A stretch of 64,000 nucleotides of DNA from positions 3,869,001 to 3,933,000 of the forward strand of contig JAQISU010000115.1 in NCBI GenBank assembly GCA_029339505.1, read 5' to 3'. The notes below the pieces were generated by a model, which was not told the DNA's origin, made no database searches, and saw nothing but the letters and a program-made list of their open reading frames with translations. Every line of letters starts with the position of its first letter. The stretch's first letter is position 1. Positions 31,851-43,791 of this stretch are shown in pieces. Source of the stretch: Unio delphinus (taxonomy: Eukaryota > Mollusca > Bivalvia > Unionida > Unionidae). A program made the translations under genes and the position numbers.

Positions 31851-32333
31851 ATGGATCTATATTGTGTGAAATGTAGGACGCGTACACCAACAATTGACAC
31901 AACACCTACTACGACAAAAAATAACAGTAAAGCTATCACTGGCAAGTGCGAACAAAGTGGTATAAAAAAATTTAAATTTGTTTTAACAAAAAGGGGAGGT
32001 GATACTGCAGCCAAGTTAGTAAAATTACCGGGAACACCATGGGCAAAATATCCGGGATATAGTTATTGTGGACCTGGAACCAGACTCGATATCCGACTTG
32101 ATGATCAAAACCAACCCCGACCCAGTGAATATCCAATAAACGCTATTGATAAGGCGTGTCATGCTCATGATGTTGCTTATAAAAGCAGCAATCTGCAACA
32201 GAGACATATCGCAGATGTGAAATTGATTCATGCGTTGAATTTTCTCGCTGATAAATCCTTCAAAGAAAAATTTGATTCATGGTTGATAAAATCGCCGATG
32301 AAAAGTAAACTAATGCTGGGTGTTGGTAATTAA
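31851..32333 (+). CDS. Zinc-ribbon (DUF5679-like) plus parvovirus-type phospholipase A2 protein, open
   Basis: A 160-aa protein. Residues 1-46 resemble the YCVKCR zinc ribbon (C5, C8, C33), with the expected fourth Cys replaced by Ser36. Residues about 70-125 are a secreted-type PLA2 core. The Ca loop is YCGPGT (72-77) and the catalytic pair is HD (106-107) in CHAHDVAY. A downstream Asp (D122) fits the compact parvovirus VP1-type PLA2 rather than a cellular enzyme. Such domains breach endosomal membranes in parvoviruses. The gene is intact although most neighbours are broken. It is divergent from the ATPase and 7 nt upstream of the integrase. Confidence 0.8.
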   Translation: MDLYCVKCRTRTPTIDTTPTTTKNNSKAITGKCEQSGIKKFKFVLTKRGGDTAAKLVKLPGTPWAKYPGYSYCGPGTRLDIRLDDQNQPRPSEYPINAIDKACHAHDVAYKSSNLQQRHIADVKLIHALNFLADKSFKEKFDSWLIKSPMKSKLMLGVGN

Positions 32334-32340
32334 TAACATC

Positions 32341-33265
32341 ATGGAATCTATTTATTATTCCCCAAAGGGACACTGGAGGGGTAAATCAGCAATCAATAAA
32401 CTCGCTAAAGCCGCAGCAAAGGATTGGTTATCCAAACAGGCGATATGGCAGATTTATATACAACCGCCTAAAAAAATGAACTTCTCGCATTTTGATGTCA
32501 GCGTCCCTAATAAAGTTCATCAAGCTGATATATTAATTCTGCAGCATGATAGTGTTTACAAGTATGCACTAACCGTAGTTGATCTTGTGAGTAGATACAA
32601 ACAAGCAGAGCCGCTAGCGACGAAGTCATCAACTGAAGTAGCTTCTGTGTTTGAAAGAATTTATTGGCGGGGTCCTCTGCAGTGGCCAAATCTATTACAA
32701 ATTGATCCTGGCAAGGAATTTCAGGGTGCAGAGGTTATCAGCAATGAAGCTTCATAATGTCACTATCAGACGAGGGCTTACTGCACTACATCGCGATCAG
32801 GCAATTGTTGAACGATTTAACTGGACACTTGCTGAGCGGTTATTTGGATATCAATATGCGAAGGAGTTTATTCAGGATATACGATCTCGTGAATGGGTCA
32901 AGAGATTACCAGGTGTAATTATCGCGCTAAATAATGAAATTACTCGAACAATTAATATGAAACCTAACAACGGGATTAAAAAGAAGTATATAACTATACA
33001 AAAACCGCGAAATGATTTTTCAAAACAACCAATACTCAGCAATGTCACTGTGAGATATATGAACCAGGAGAGCTTGAAGGTGGTTAAAAAAGAGCTTCTG
33101 ATCCATTTGGAGTGTTACCGCACATAAAATATCTAGCATAGTAAGATCCACGGGTAGACCAGCAATCTATAGATTAGATTCAACTTCTCCTCAGCGCGGA
33201 TTTACTCGTGAACAATTACAAGTGATACCTGAGGATACTCAATTACCACCACGTGGTCTTAACTA
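32341..33265 (+). pseudogene. INT: Retrovirus-like integrase (Polinton INT), frameshifted
   Basis: In order: an N-terminal HWRGKSAINKLAKAA segment, catalytic-core D (HQADILIL), second D (LLQIDPGKEF), a frame change near 32,730, then catalytic E (AIVERFNWTLAERLF). The C-terminal region contains EPGELEGG and later RGFTREQLQVIP followed by DTQLPPRG, typical of the Polinton integrase tail. At least two frameshifts and one stop are present. It would join the element ends to host DNA. The missing activity fits the decayed state. Confidence 0.85.
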
Positions 33266-33279
33266 GCACACAACTTACA

Positions 33280-36200
33280 CTCAAGACAAGTGAACATCAC
33301 ATTATCTCTGGTATGACCAAAGCTGCTATCTTTTCTGTCTGCGGTAAATTGGCGAGTATCTTTATCTGACCAACACCAACTCATTATACAATTACAACTC
33401 GCGCAGTGATTATATTCTGTTGCTGTTTCAGCGTTATTATAAATTCAGCATCAATGTCAAATTTTCTGTTATTTTTTTTTTGTTGTCCTGTTGTATATAA
33501 CCAGTGAGTTTTTTTCTGATTATGTCATAGTTGACAATATCACTGATTCTGGTGTCATTAGCATATAAAATAATTCTTCGAAGTTGATTTATTCTTTGTA
33601 CTCTGGACACTGCTAAGTAAACTAGATTTGACCACTCGATGCGGTCATCTACAATCCAAAAAATTGTATCGGATAAAGTCAATCTCGGCGAAGAATGTAT
33701 CGTCGCTGCGTATCCTAGCTTCCATGGGGATTTATTAGCACGCAATGCATCTTCGACAACACCGATATTAACCAACACAATATCATTTAACACGAGAATC
33801 TGCTTCTCAGTCTGTCAAGGAATATCAACTTCCATAATTTGTCTTCGTGAATCCGTGGGCCTATAACACAGCGGCACTATAAGTGTTGCAAATTGTTCTT
33901 TATGCGTGTTAAATAACCTCATCTGAAGTGTGTCCCTCACTATCTTTCTACTTGCCACTATCAAATCGTTTGGTCTCCACGCTTCCCAAAAATCATTTAA
34001 TGGGGTTTCTGAAATTATTTCACGAGCTATTTCACACTGGATTTTATCCAGTTGTAATCTGATTAGTTTCTTAAACTCTTTTAATTCTGAATCAAGTGAT
34101 CTTTAGCCAATTATGTGTGGATAAACCGACAAATGGTGGTGGTTGACCATGATCGCCACACATTATCAATTTTGTATTCGCTAGCAATATCCAATCAAGA
34201 AACATTTTTAATACATCTAACGACACTGTGCATATCTCATTCCAAAAAATAATTTCAGGAATATATTTCTAACCCATTCGATCAGGAGTCCATTCGTCAC
34301 CTTTACATAAACAAAAATGTGAGAAGTGCAAGCATTAATCCCCCGCTGTTTCATCTCTCTTGCAAGTCTGTGTGTGGGTGTTAGAATAATCATGTTTGAT
34401 TTCCCTCCAAAAAATTCAATCCCACGAGTCGTCTTTCCTGACCCACCAGAGCCGTTTAAATAACTGGTTTTATATCTACATATTGGATCGGATATCGAAG
34501 GTGCATTAGATAGTTCTGATATCTGATTATTTTTCAAGTAATTGTTTTCAATCGTAACATCTGCTGATTTAGAATAATCATGCAGTATTTACTTTTTAAT
34601 TCTCCATGATCCCCAACTCTCGTTGGAATTTGTAAATTCAGCCACTGCTTCGCTGTGTTTTACATCTATGTAAAATGAATCAGTGGCGACTCTAACTGCG
34701 GTGTCAGGAAATCTATTTATCATCGAAAGTAAATTGATAGAAGCATAAGTCAGCATAGAAACCCTTAGATATGTATACTGAGGATTATCTCCGTCGCTGT
34801 AGGTAACAATTGTACCGAATTTTGTTTCATCGGACAAGAAAGCATCTTCACGATTGACATATATACCTCTAGATGTTGTATCCGCGATTATAAAATCGTA
34901 TTCAGCATCATCTATAATTAATCGTGAAGAATATTGTGGTCATATTTCCACCCTGGGTGAATTTACCAATTATTCTTCTACCGAGATCTTTTGCCTGTTT
35001 ATTTCTAACTTCAAAGATCTCCTTGCATCATTTCACGATATATTCTTCGTTGAGCGAAGGAAATTGTTTTTTGTTTTCGCTGATTATACTATCTAGACTA
35101 TCTTGTTGTGGTAACCATACTTCAGTTTGCTTTCGATATGATATAACTGCTTCACTGACAATCAGAGATATCAGCATTTTAGAATCAATCATATACCGTA
35201 ATAACATCCAGTGTTTTTCAGAGATGTGTCTACCAAACCAAACATAACAGCACGGGTGAAGTCCTTTGGCGGTCTCGAATGATACCACACGAGCGAATCC
35301 GGTAAGATCAAAATCGGGTAGCGGTCCATTAATCACAACACGGGTCATTTCGTGTCTAGGATGCCCAAATCTTTTAAAATACTCAGAGCATTCTCCATAC
35401 CCGAGAAAACTCCTTATCAACCGAAATAACACTTTCGGGGTCATAATTGGTATTCCATAATCCACCATGTCCATATTCCACACACCTTGACTCTATATCC
35501 GAGAGAAATTCAGCTGTTGTTGGTTTCCATAGATTTTTCTCTCTGGCGAAATGAAATGCAACTGACGGAATTGTAAAATAGTTTGTTAGTAATTGTGAAG
35601 TGCCAAATTTTCGGTCAAATCCATTAAATAACACTTAGTTCTAGCCAGCAGCCGTTTGTTAGATTTATGGGACATTCTGCACGGAGATATTTTTCTAATC
35701 GGTTCACCCAGCTAACTGTGTTTGTGTAGAGCAGTACTGACCGAAAGTGACCTCCTGGAAGGGCCAATCTCGCACGAAACTTGTCAGAGTTGATTTGAAA
35801 CATACAGCGTGGCATCTTGACACGCTGACGAAGCGACTTTCAAGGGAAAGCGCGAGAAATTATATTGGTTCTAATTGGTCACTGTGAAATAAGGGGTGTG
35901 TTCTACACGAGGAAATCTTAGAATATGTATATCCACTAGTTAAAATTTACTTCAGTCTTCCAGAAAAATCGCGGTGCAAGAAAAACCAGCGTGGAACTAA
36001 AATAAAGACTCCGGAAGTTATTTTAGAGCAGTACCTTCGAAAACCGAACGGCCGAGAGGGCGCACCAAAAACACGAGGAAAATAGTTTTTCCTTGGAGAG
36101 AGCAGTAAGGAGATCGATGACGTACAAGACGGGGAAAAGGAATTGGGAAGTCGGAGTTGCAAGGAGCATACATTAACACAGAGGACAAGTCAGAGTTCGA

Positions 36201-37735
36201 GAAGTAAGCAGAGAAGCAGTTCGACGAAACAGGTCATGAAAAACGAACAAGTGGACGAATTTTATTGAACACTCGATTCTTATGATGAAATTAGCTATCA
36301 GCCATAAAACGGCTAACTTTGTTTAATTCTATATGCCATTTATTTGAAATGCGGTTAAAGTAAATTCTGAAACCAGGTGTATTCAGAAGGAAAGGAAATT
36401 TCACTGTGTATGTTTTTTTATTCTCTTCTTTTGTGATTAAATTGTTTATTTATCTTTACGGGGGCTCGTAGTTTCTTTGTTCAATATATTATCTCAGTTT
36501 ACCATTTACATTCTATACTCGAACCGGGCGATTACACCGTGGGCGGTCATCTCCTAGATAGTGAGTTTTAAGGGGAAGTGGTTTAGAGTGTTGTTCTTCC
36601 AAGTTGTGCAATACCGCTGACAAGTGGGCTTGTGCAATATTGTACGAATAGCGATCAGGACCCGAGACCCCTGTCACAGGAATTGTTCGTCGTAATCCGT
36701 TGAGAAACCACGAGCTAGTTTTCTCATCTCGTTGTGAAGAGCTTCAGTACGATATATTTCGCCGTTAGGTCTTACAAATTGATCGAATTTACACTCTTCG
36801 TTTTCAAAACTCTGACAAAAACACTAACACAGGATCGTTTCTACTTAATTCGTAAATAAAATCAAATAGTTTCTCCTCCGGGAGGCTTCCTTCGGAGAAC
36901 TCTACGGGTAGATGTTTTATGGTTTTATCCCGTGGAAATATTGTTACCGCGGAGGTTCACGCGTGTGCATTATGGTCAATAATTTTGATTGGAGATCCTC
37001 TCGATTTATATTTCAATTCGTGTAATATCTCCCCTGTTATCGTCGTTACGGTTATTGGAAATTTTAGTATCCTTTCTAGTTCGGCTACATTTTGAATTGT
37101 AGCACAGCTCTCCCTAACTGCTAACCCCCACCCATTCGTTTATTTTTTTTTTTGCGTCTTAGATCCGTCAATTTTTTTCCACGCAACGCATTTGTAAAAT
37201 GCTCTATTATTCGTTCTGCTACACAATTCAAAGACGAATGTTTCATTATTTTTAATTTCTCAATACTCCGTTTGCCATTCAACGGATAGATCCCATAAAC
37301 AACCGCGGTTACAGGATAGGATCTCTCGTAATACGGTTTGTCAATCCCAGTCAGCGTTCCTGGTTTGGAATTCTGACTCACAGTGACAGTTCTTTTATTT
37401 TTCATGATCGGTTCAAATTTATCGCGTATAATCCAATTTCTCGTTTCTGGGCAGATAATGAATTTCACTCTAAAAAAAATACTTTTTCTGGTCAAGATGC
37501 GAGATTATCACTTCTGCTCTTTCGTCGTTCATGGTAGCATCAACGCCACCATCAATTTGAAATGTTGACAAACAGTGAGATGCACCATCGCGCTTAAATT
37601 CATTAAATCTCTCATGGATTTTACTATCATGCTTCTATCACTTATCAGACCCTTATCCGGTATGGATTTTCTATCGAGATTGAATTTAGCATTTTTCCAG
37701 GGTTTTATTTTCGATAATCTCTCGAACTCCTCCAT
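33280..37735 (-). pseudogene. PolB: Protein-primed family B DNA polymerase running in frame into an SF1 helicase, broken
   Basis: Read right to left: the N-terminal PolB region (37,735-36,720; SLNCVAERIIEHF, IKIIDHNAHAW), an inserted sequence, then palm segments (35,815-34,589) with CVEYGHGGLW, ARVVSFETAKGLHP and ATDSFYI (the DTDS-type motif C). One stop codon (34,591-34,589) and 17 codons later the same frame continues into an SF1 helicase with Walker A (GSGGSGKTT) and LTPTHRLAREMK, then GYAATIHSSPRLTL and YLAVSRVQ. A Cys-rich tail (CASCNC, then CLECKLC) ends near 33,280. Polymerase and helicase thus look like one polyprotein. Many frameshifts. Confidence 0.75.
35820..36720. mobile_element. 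Insertion inside PolB of element 2, unidentified
   Basis: About 900 bp of non-PolB sequence interrupts the polymerase between the N-terminal domain and the palm segments. It is purine-rich in places and has no recognised coding region. A solo LTR is possible, but no second copy or target duplication was found. Confidence 0.45.
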
Positions 37736-37778
37736 GCTATAATTAAAACAAGTATTTAAATAAGGAATTATATATATA

Positions 37779-38039
37779 ATGAATCACTGTAAGTGGATTA
37801 TGATAGGATCAGTAACTGTCTGTAAAAAATCATACAAAAATGAATTCTGCAGATATCATTCACAAAGCGTACGACGTGGAAGCTTAGGTTCTCTTCCTTG
37901 AATACAATGTGGGGTGGGTGTGCGAGGAAAATCGCAGTTGCGTCTCAATTGTGGTGGTAAGCGATATAGGGAACTAAATCGCTATTATAAGAGAATCAAA
38001 GATTCCGTCAAGAATTCTCTGTCAAGGACAAAATCATAA
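37779..38039 (+). pseudogene. Small Cys/His zinc-binding protein, one in-frame stop
   Basis: 87 codons with one in-frame TGA (37,899-37,901). Pattern: CKW, CKKS, FCRYH, then CG.G and CGGK, i.e. spaced Cys/His pairs expected to bind zinc, followed by a basic helical tail (YYKRIKDSVKNS). Small proteins with this pattern occur beside PolB in Polinton-like elements; function unknown. It is divergent from PolB, whose start lies 43 bp to the left, so the two share a promoter region. Confidence 0.6.
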
Positions 38040-38125
38040 GAACACCTCAAGACTACATTGATTGATTCTCAAGTAACAATTAAACCAAACAATTCATTGG
38101 ACAAATAATATATATGTATATAAAT

Positions 38126-38600
38126 GAACCAAGAATTTCAACCACACCACATCCCGTAATCAGCAATTATGAAGCATCTCGTGAAGGTGTTGTCAGACAC
38201 CGCAGTCTGAAGAAACCAGTAGGGGTTGTCAATAATCAGGGATCTCTTGTATTTGGTGCTGGGGGAAAAAATATCTCAACCACCGAATAATATATGAATG
38301 TTACAACGGATTGATCAAAGATGGTCTTGTAGTTCATCATATTGACGGATGTCCAGAAAATAACAAATTTGAGAATCTACGAGCTATTACTCCGAGTGAA
38401 AATACCAAACGGGAAGGGACTGGAAAACACACGAAAATGCGAGAATTGTAACATCTATAAAAATAGCAACTAACGAAGAAAGAATATTTCAATAAATGAA
38501 TGCGGCTGGAAAGTATTTTGATATTTGTAGAACCTCGATTTGACATGTTGCAGAAAATATTACTAAATCGGCATTTTCCAAAAAAATTAAAAAATAGAAT
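38126..38600 (+). pseudogene. HNH endonuclease with NUMOD-type DNA-binding modules, decayed
   Basis: An N-terminal NUMOD4-like segment (ISNYEASREGVVRH) is followed, after a one-base frame change near 38,287, by HRIIYECYNGLIKDG and the HNH core VVHHIDGCPENNKFENLRAI. After a stop (38,449-38,451) come readable remnants of a NUMOD1-like repeat (NAAGKYFDICRTSI). This is the standard layout of phage/NCLDV free-standing homing-type endonucleases. It lies between the replication and virion halves of element 2. At least one frameshift and three stops make it non-functional here. Confidence 0.75.
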
Positions 38601-39260
38601 TAAATTCATGTACACCTAAAATGCCATTATACTATATCTAACATCAAGGGGGAAGTAATTCGTGTAGGCTTGTATATATAATTTCTGAAACTCCTTTGTT
38701 GTTGTTACAGAAATACTCTGTCATTCATGGGAATAATCGTGTATTTGTTCTGTCAGAAAACGAATCAAATAAATAACTTTTCACAAATATGATATTCTTT
38801 TTTTTTGATATCTTTTTCGGGTATTCTGATTTGTTTAGATGATGTCAATAATCACAATTAAGTATAAGAGAGAGTAAAAATCACACCATTGCTATTGATT
38901 TCAGTGTACAGTCGGTTTATATACAATGCTGCATATTATATATATTGGGGGGGAAGGCTTTAAACCATTCGAATTTGAGCTGAAAAATCACTCTGCATCA
39001 CACCGTCATGCGGTGTGTAATGTCTTTTGCATTCCACTCCAAACGATTTTGTAACGCAGAGTGGTTTTGTTGAATGTAGATAATAGCCCCTTTGTTGTGT
39101 TGTATTGTCCTGTGCCGTCCTATTGTTGTGTTGTATTGTCCTGTGCCGTCAATATACATAAAATATATAATCCATTGTTGTATTGTCCATATCATATAAT
39201 CCATTGTTGTATTGTCCTTTATATAAAAAAAACTGGGGGTCAATTTGAACTCATTTTCGT

Positions 39261-39264
<4 letters not shown>
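38601..39264. other. Spacer with GT-rich duplications
   Basis: No gene. Contains a tandem of TTGTTGTGTTGTATTGTCC with GTGCCGTCC (39,088-39,150) and a duplicated ATATAATCCATTGTTGTATT (about 39,165-39,215). Confidence 0.5.

Positions 39265-39333
<69 letters not shown>
39265..39333. repeat. (TA)n microsatellite
   Basis: Pure TA run immediately upstream of the conserved CRE-containing block of element 2. Confidence 0.95.
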
Positions 39334-39338
<5 letters not shown>

Positions 39339-39346
39339 CATTGTTG

Positions 39347-39354
39347 TGACGTCA
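39347..39354. promoter_or_regulatory. CRE palindrome TGACGTCA in element 2
   Basis: Aligned with 545-552 of element 1, within a conserved non-coding block ahead of the virion genes. Confidence 0.4.
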
Positions 39355-39663
39355 TACACCAAGCATACCTTCTGGGGTTCTAAACCGTTATTTGACGGGT
39401 TAGATCCTCACACGGAGATTGTGCTTCGTAATGCCCCTGGGTCAGTTTAGATGTGAATAACACCTGAGAGGCCCACATGGGGTTGTGTTGTCTTATATAT
39501 GAGACCTCTGGACTTCTAACATACGAAGGTGTTTTAGGGGTTCCTCATGGGGTCCTTCATGTACCCGAACTTGCTATAACACTCAATTAGAGGTTATGGG
39601 CTTTATTATCCTATATATGTATCCGAACTTGCTATAACACTCGATTAGATATATAATCACATA

Positions 39664-39962
39664 ATGAATTTCGAAAATATGAATGTCATAATAAATGATA
39701 TTTCAAATTTGACAAATCAAAAAATATAATTGTCTGATAAATTAGATTGTAATCAGATTCTCTCTGATTTTCAAGATCTTGATGGTAGCGCTCAAAATAA
39801 TAAATAAGTCTTGCCTTCACAATATGCACTAATCAAAAGGATTCAGCACGCAGTAAATGAATCTTTGATATACTGTAGCGATGTGAACAAATTCATTCCG
39901 CTCTTTACAGCAGTCGAAAAAGTCAGAGCTGAACTCGGCCAACAATACCAACTCAAGAATTA
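39664..39962 (+). pseudogene. Homologue of the 118-aa virion-block protein
   Basis: Aligns to 1,453-1,809 of element 1 from the start ATG. It carries two in-frame stops and ends early (LGQQYQLKN). Confirms that the element 1 gene is real. Confidence 0.75.
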
Positions 39963-40332
39963 AAATGATTAAAAATATCATCAAGCAGAATAATACACTG
40001 AATGATGAACATCACTTTCCTCTCTCGACTGTCCCAACATCGCAGTGAACACATCTAAACACAAACCTAACACTAATCAGTTTTGTACTACAGTACACTA
40101 CATACGCTGTTTTGCAGGTATGGATTAATCACATGAACGAATTTGTATGGGTTGAAATTCTATAGATCACCGAGACAAAGTCTCTAAGGACAGGTATGAT
40201 CAATTGTTTTTTTTCTTCTCAAGGAGACCCTGTCACCGGTGAACAAGGAAGTAATTTGAAAACACTATCAAGAGAATTTTCGGGGAAGGTGGGTGAGCAA
40301 CGAAGATTTTCCGCTTACAATTAGAAAATCTT

Positions 40333-41351
40333 ATGGATTTTTACATAACGATCGGAGAGGCTTTAACAACTAGATTAGCTCGCGAGCGACTGGCCGCAAT
40401 AAAGAAATTTATTTCGGTACGGGACTCTTAGACAGAAATTACAAGCGAGGCAGGAATTTCAAACTTTTTTGCAACAGGCACTGAACAATTATTTAAACCA
40501 GTAACCACAGCAGCTTTGAGAGTTGTTACTGCTACTGAGAAAGGTATTACTGCTACTGTATCAGTACTTGAAAAAATAGCATGGGAAACTGAACACAGAA
40601 ATCGGTAAAAACACTTCCTGGTGATATAATAGCTGCTACACAAACTGAACAACAACAAGAGGGTAAAGAACAACAAAAGGGTGAAATTGAACAATAACAG
40701 GAAGGTGATATTCGTAAAACTCAAAGAGGTGTTTCTTTTATAGATAAATTTACCGAAGGGGCTAAAAGACAAATAGAAAAAATTCAATTATTAAAAACCA
40801 GCGATTATCAAAGATTTGGCGATTTCACTGCTAACAGCTATCATTCAAGAAGAGATTTGTTAAAAAACGAGTATAAAGATAGTAGAATAGAACACGATGA
40901 CTGGGTTGATTGGTTATATAAAATGAAAAGGGGGTTTGGTCGTTTAAATAAAAGAGAATTGGGGTATAAAGAGTTTAAAAAAGGAATTGATAATTATGAT
41001 ATACAACAACAACAACAACTCGAAGAACGACAACAACAAAGAGAAGAAATACAAACTCAAAGAAAAACGTCAAGCACGGATACAAAAAAATCACCATCTG
41101 ATCGAGAAGAAGAGGGTGCAACTGGTAAGGTATATCGTGGCAGTGGTCTTGTTCGTTGTGCTAATAATATACTTGGGGATATATCACGATTAGAAATTCT
41201 CGTAGGAGGGAAACGAGCTGTAAATAACTCACTGGAAATAATTAATGAGGCAGCTGATATCTGCAGACGACTATATGAGGATGGTATCATGGATATTGGT
41301 GTATACCGAGAGTTTATTGATGAGCTAGCGGATGGTTACCACAGCGACTGA
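40333..41351 (+). pseudogene. Homologue of the 320-aa virion-block protein
   Basis: The start aligns with element 1 (EALTTRLARERL); an in-frame TAG follows after about 32 codons, then frameshifts. The C-terminal module is open (ICRRLYEDGIMDIGVYREF). A perfect hairpin, AAAATCC-AAA-GGATTTT (41,367-41,383), follows the stop by 15 nt. Confidence 0.8.
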
Positions 41352-41366
41352 TTGATGACTTCGTCG

Positions 41367-41383
41367 AAAATCCAAAGGATTTT
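41367..41383. terminator. Hairpin after the 320-aa homologue
   Basis: Perfect 7-bp stem with a 3-nt AAA loop, followed by a T. Equivalent in position to the AACAAT/ATTGTT hairpin after the element 1 gene (about 3,293-3,314), with a different sequence. Confidence 0.4.
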
Positions 41384-41412
41384 TGCGATTAGATAAATAG
41401 CATTTAAATAAG

Positions 41413-41816
41413 ATGATCATACACTACAACCACAATAAACCAACCATGACCTATGTAGTAAATTCACTATTGCCTGTTTATAGGGCGTATTATGGAGATG
41501 GTCTTGGTAATGGCGTTGAAGGGTTATTTACAAGAATGGCTCCAAAATAGCGCCAATCGCAAAACAGTTATCGATGAAAGCTATTGATGTTATTCATAAT
41601 AAGGGTATTAGCGCTGTTGATGATGTTGCCGGGAAAGCATTTTCCGCGGCCAAAAAAAAACTATTAACGTTAGTTCGAAGACGAAAGAAACCACCGGTGA
41701 AACTACCATCTATGGAGTGGATCAAAAATAGCATCGTTGAGCAGCGGCCAGGAAAATATTACTGCAAATATGATAGCAGGAAGTGGCCTGACAAAGTCAT
41801 CGAGATCGCGATTTAG
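41413..41816 (+). pseudogene. Homologue of the 148-aa amphipathic protein
   Basis: Aligns with 3,324-3,770 (YYGDGLGN, MKAIDVI, AGKAFS). A frameshift near 41,548 and a divergent end. Confidence 0.75.
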
Positions 41817-41836
41817 ATCAAGAAATATATAATAAA

Positions 41837-43289
41837 ATGTTCAAATGGTCCCCTGACACAGCGTTTGATTTAGATGCCCCAGTGCACAAAGATGATTCTG
41901 TCTGCGATTATCAGTATTATTCCTATAATGCAATACAACCAAATAGTCGATCAAGAATCGAACTTCAGGTCCAGGATACCAGCAAATACTTTCTACACGC
42001 TGAAGCATTTATCGAAGTAAGAGAACTTGTAACAGCTGCTGGGCCATATGCAGATAATGTCAAAGTCGGCTTTGTGAATAATGGTATCATGGCACTATTC
42101 AGTAAGTGTCAGTTATATGATTGATGGAAGAGAGATTGAATCTATAGAGCATGATGTTGATGTTGCCACAACAATAGTGGGCTTAACAAGATATTCTGAT
42201 GATTTTACAAGATTAGCGGGTCCATCTATGATGTTCGCTAAGGATATTACTGATCATGCTGAACCCATTCAGTATAATAGGATAAAAGCAGCAGTAGCTG
42301 CTGAAGTTAATCCAGCACCAGCCGGATATGTGGGTTCAGGTGGTGATTTTGATGTTATAGATACTAATCCTAATTACAACCTAGGATTTGCAACACACGT
42401 ATTAATGTTGAAGGATCAGGGTAGATTATTCTCATGCGCGATTCCACTATCTCATATTTTGGGATTTTGTAGAAATGTTAGAAAAGTTATCTATGGAGCT
42501 AAACACACAGTAGTCCTCGTGCGAAATAATGATGATAATAAATGCAATCTGGCGAGAAGCAGGCCCTGCTGGAGCTCTTCGATGGTTTTGTAAATATAAC
42601 AAAACTCTCTGTGGATGCCAGTAATGACTCCATCAATCACCGCAGGGGAAAAATTACTATCATTTATGGATCATGGAGGAAAATCATTGCTATCATGGCT
42701 AACAATGGCCACTGATATCATAGATTCCTCTGTTAATGGTATATTTACATAGCACCTGGCATCAAAACAAGGAGTTGCTGCGCCATGACATATATTTGTT
42801 GCGTTACAGGATAAGGCGCGATTAAATTCACAAACACGCAGCCATATATTTGATCAACTGGGTGTTAATGAACTCTCGTTGAGGATAAATGGCCAACAAG
42901 AACCATCTGAGGATATACTACTTAATTACGATCAAAACCAAATAGCACGTGCGTATCATTGTTTGCTGACATTTATGGAATGCGATAATAATGTAGATAC
43001 TGGTCTGCAAATATCACAGTTGGATTTTAGAAATCGATATCGAATTTATTACTTTTCATTGGAACATCTTGATTTAACAAGACAATCCGTTGTTGATATA
43101 CATTTCCGAGCTCGTGTAACACGACCTCCTCCTGATATTCCAGGTCTGCCCTTCATACACGATGGTTACAGAGCAGTTGTTGTCATTCTCAGTGACAAAT
43201 CAATGCTACTCAAAGGTGTTGGTGGACGAATGAGGGTAGTTGATGCGCCAGTTGAAAATATGTACACAATTAGATCAATCTCGTATTAA
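41837..43289 (+). pseudogene. Homologue of the putative major capsid protein
   Basis: Follows the element 1 capsid gene throughout (VNNGIMALF, VIYGAKHT, VVDIHFRARVT). Frameshifts near 42,105 and 42,560-42,600, and stops near 42,751 and 42,786. The C-terminus is extended by a few residues. Confidence 0.85.
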
Positions 43290-43294
43290 ATAAA

Positions 43295-43768
43295 ATGTCA
43301 TAAAGCCGTGTTAATCTCACGTTGACTCCTGGTCAGATTAAAAAATTGCAATCGGATTCAGCTAAAAAATGTGGAACTAAGATATCGTTAAAATTCAATC
43401 AGATGTCTGGTGGTCAGAATAAACTGTCATTGACAGCTCGTCACATTAAACATTTCAATGATGCTTTCAAGGATTAAAGGGTGTTCAGGTCACTCTCTCT
43501 CTCTCTCTGCGTCCGCGATCCAAGACATGATAAAATCCGGCGGAATATTTCCACTTCTCGCTGCGTTACCAGCGTTAATTGCAGCAGCAGCCCCAGTGGT
43601 CGCAAAAGCTGCTGCGTTAGGAGCCGTTGTTACAGTGGCAGGGATGGCAAAAAAGAAAGCAACTGGAAATGGGTAAAAAAAAAACGATCAGAAAAGGGTC
43701 TAAGACTATCAGGAACTCCGCATTCATGATACAGCGGGAATGGTCTGAGAATACCAGGAACAATTTAA
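43295..43768 (+). pseudogene. Homologue of the 179-aa GGI/repeat protein
   Basis: Stop at codon 3 and a frameshift near 43,477. Retains LTPGQIKKLQSDSAKKCGT, the GGIFPLLAALPALIAAAAP stretch and a single GLRLSGTPHS-like unit plus a divergent one. A CTCTCT run lies at the frameshift. Confidence 0.8.
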
Positions 43769-43791
43769 TAACAGTATCGCAGATATCGCCA

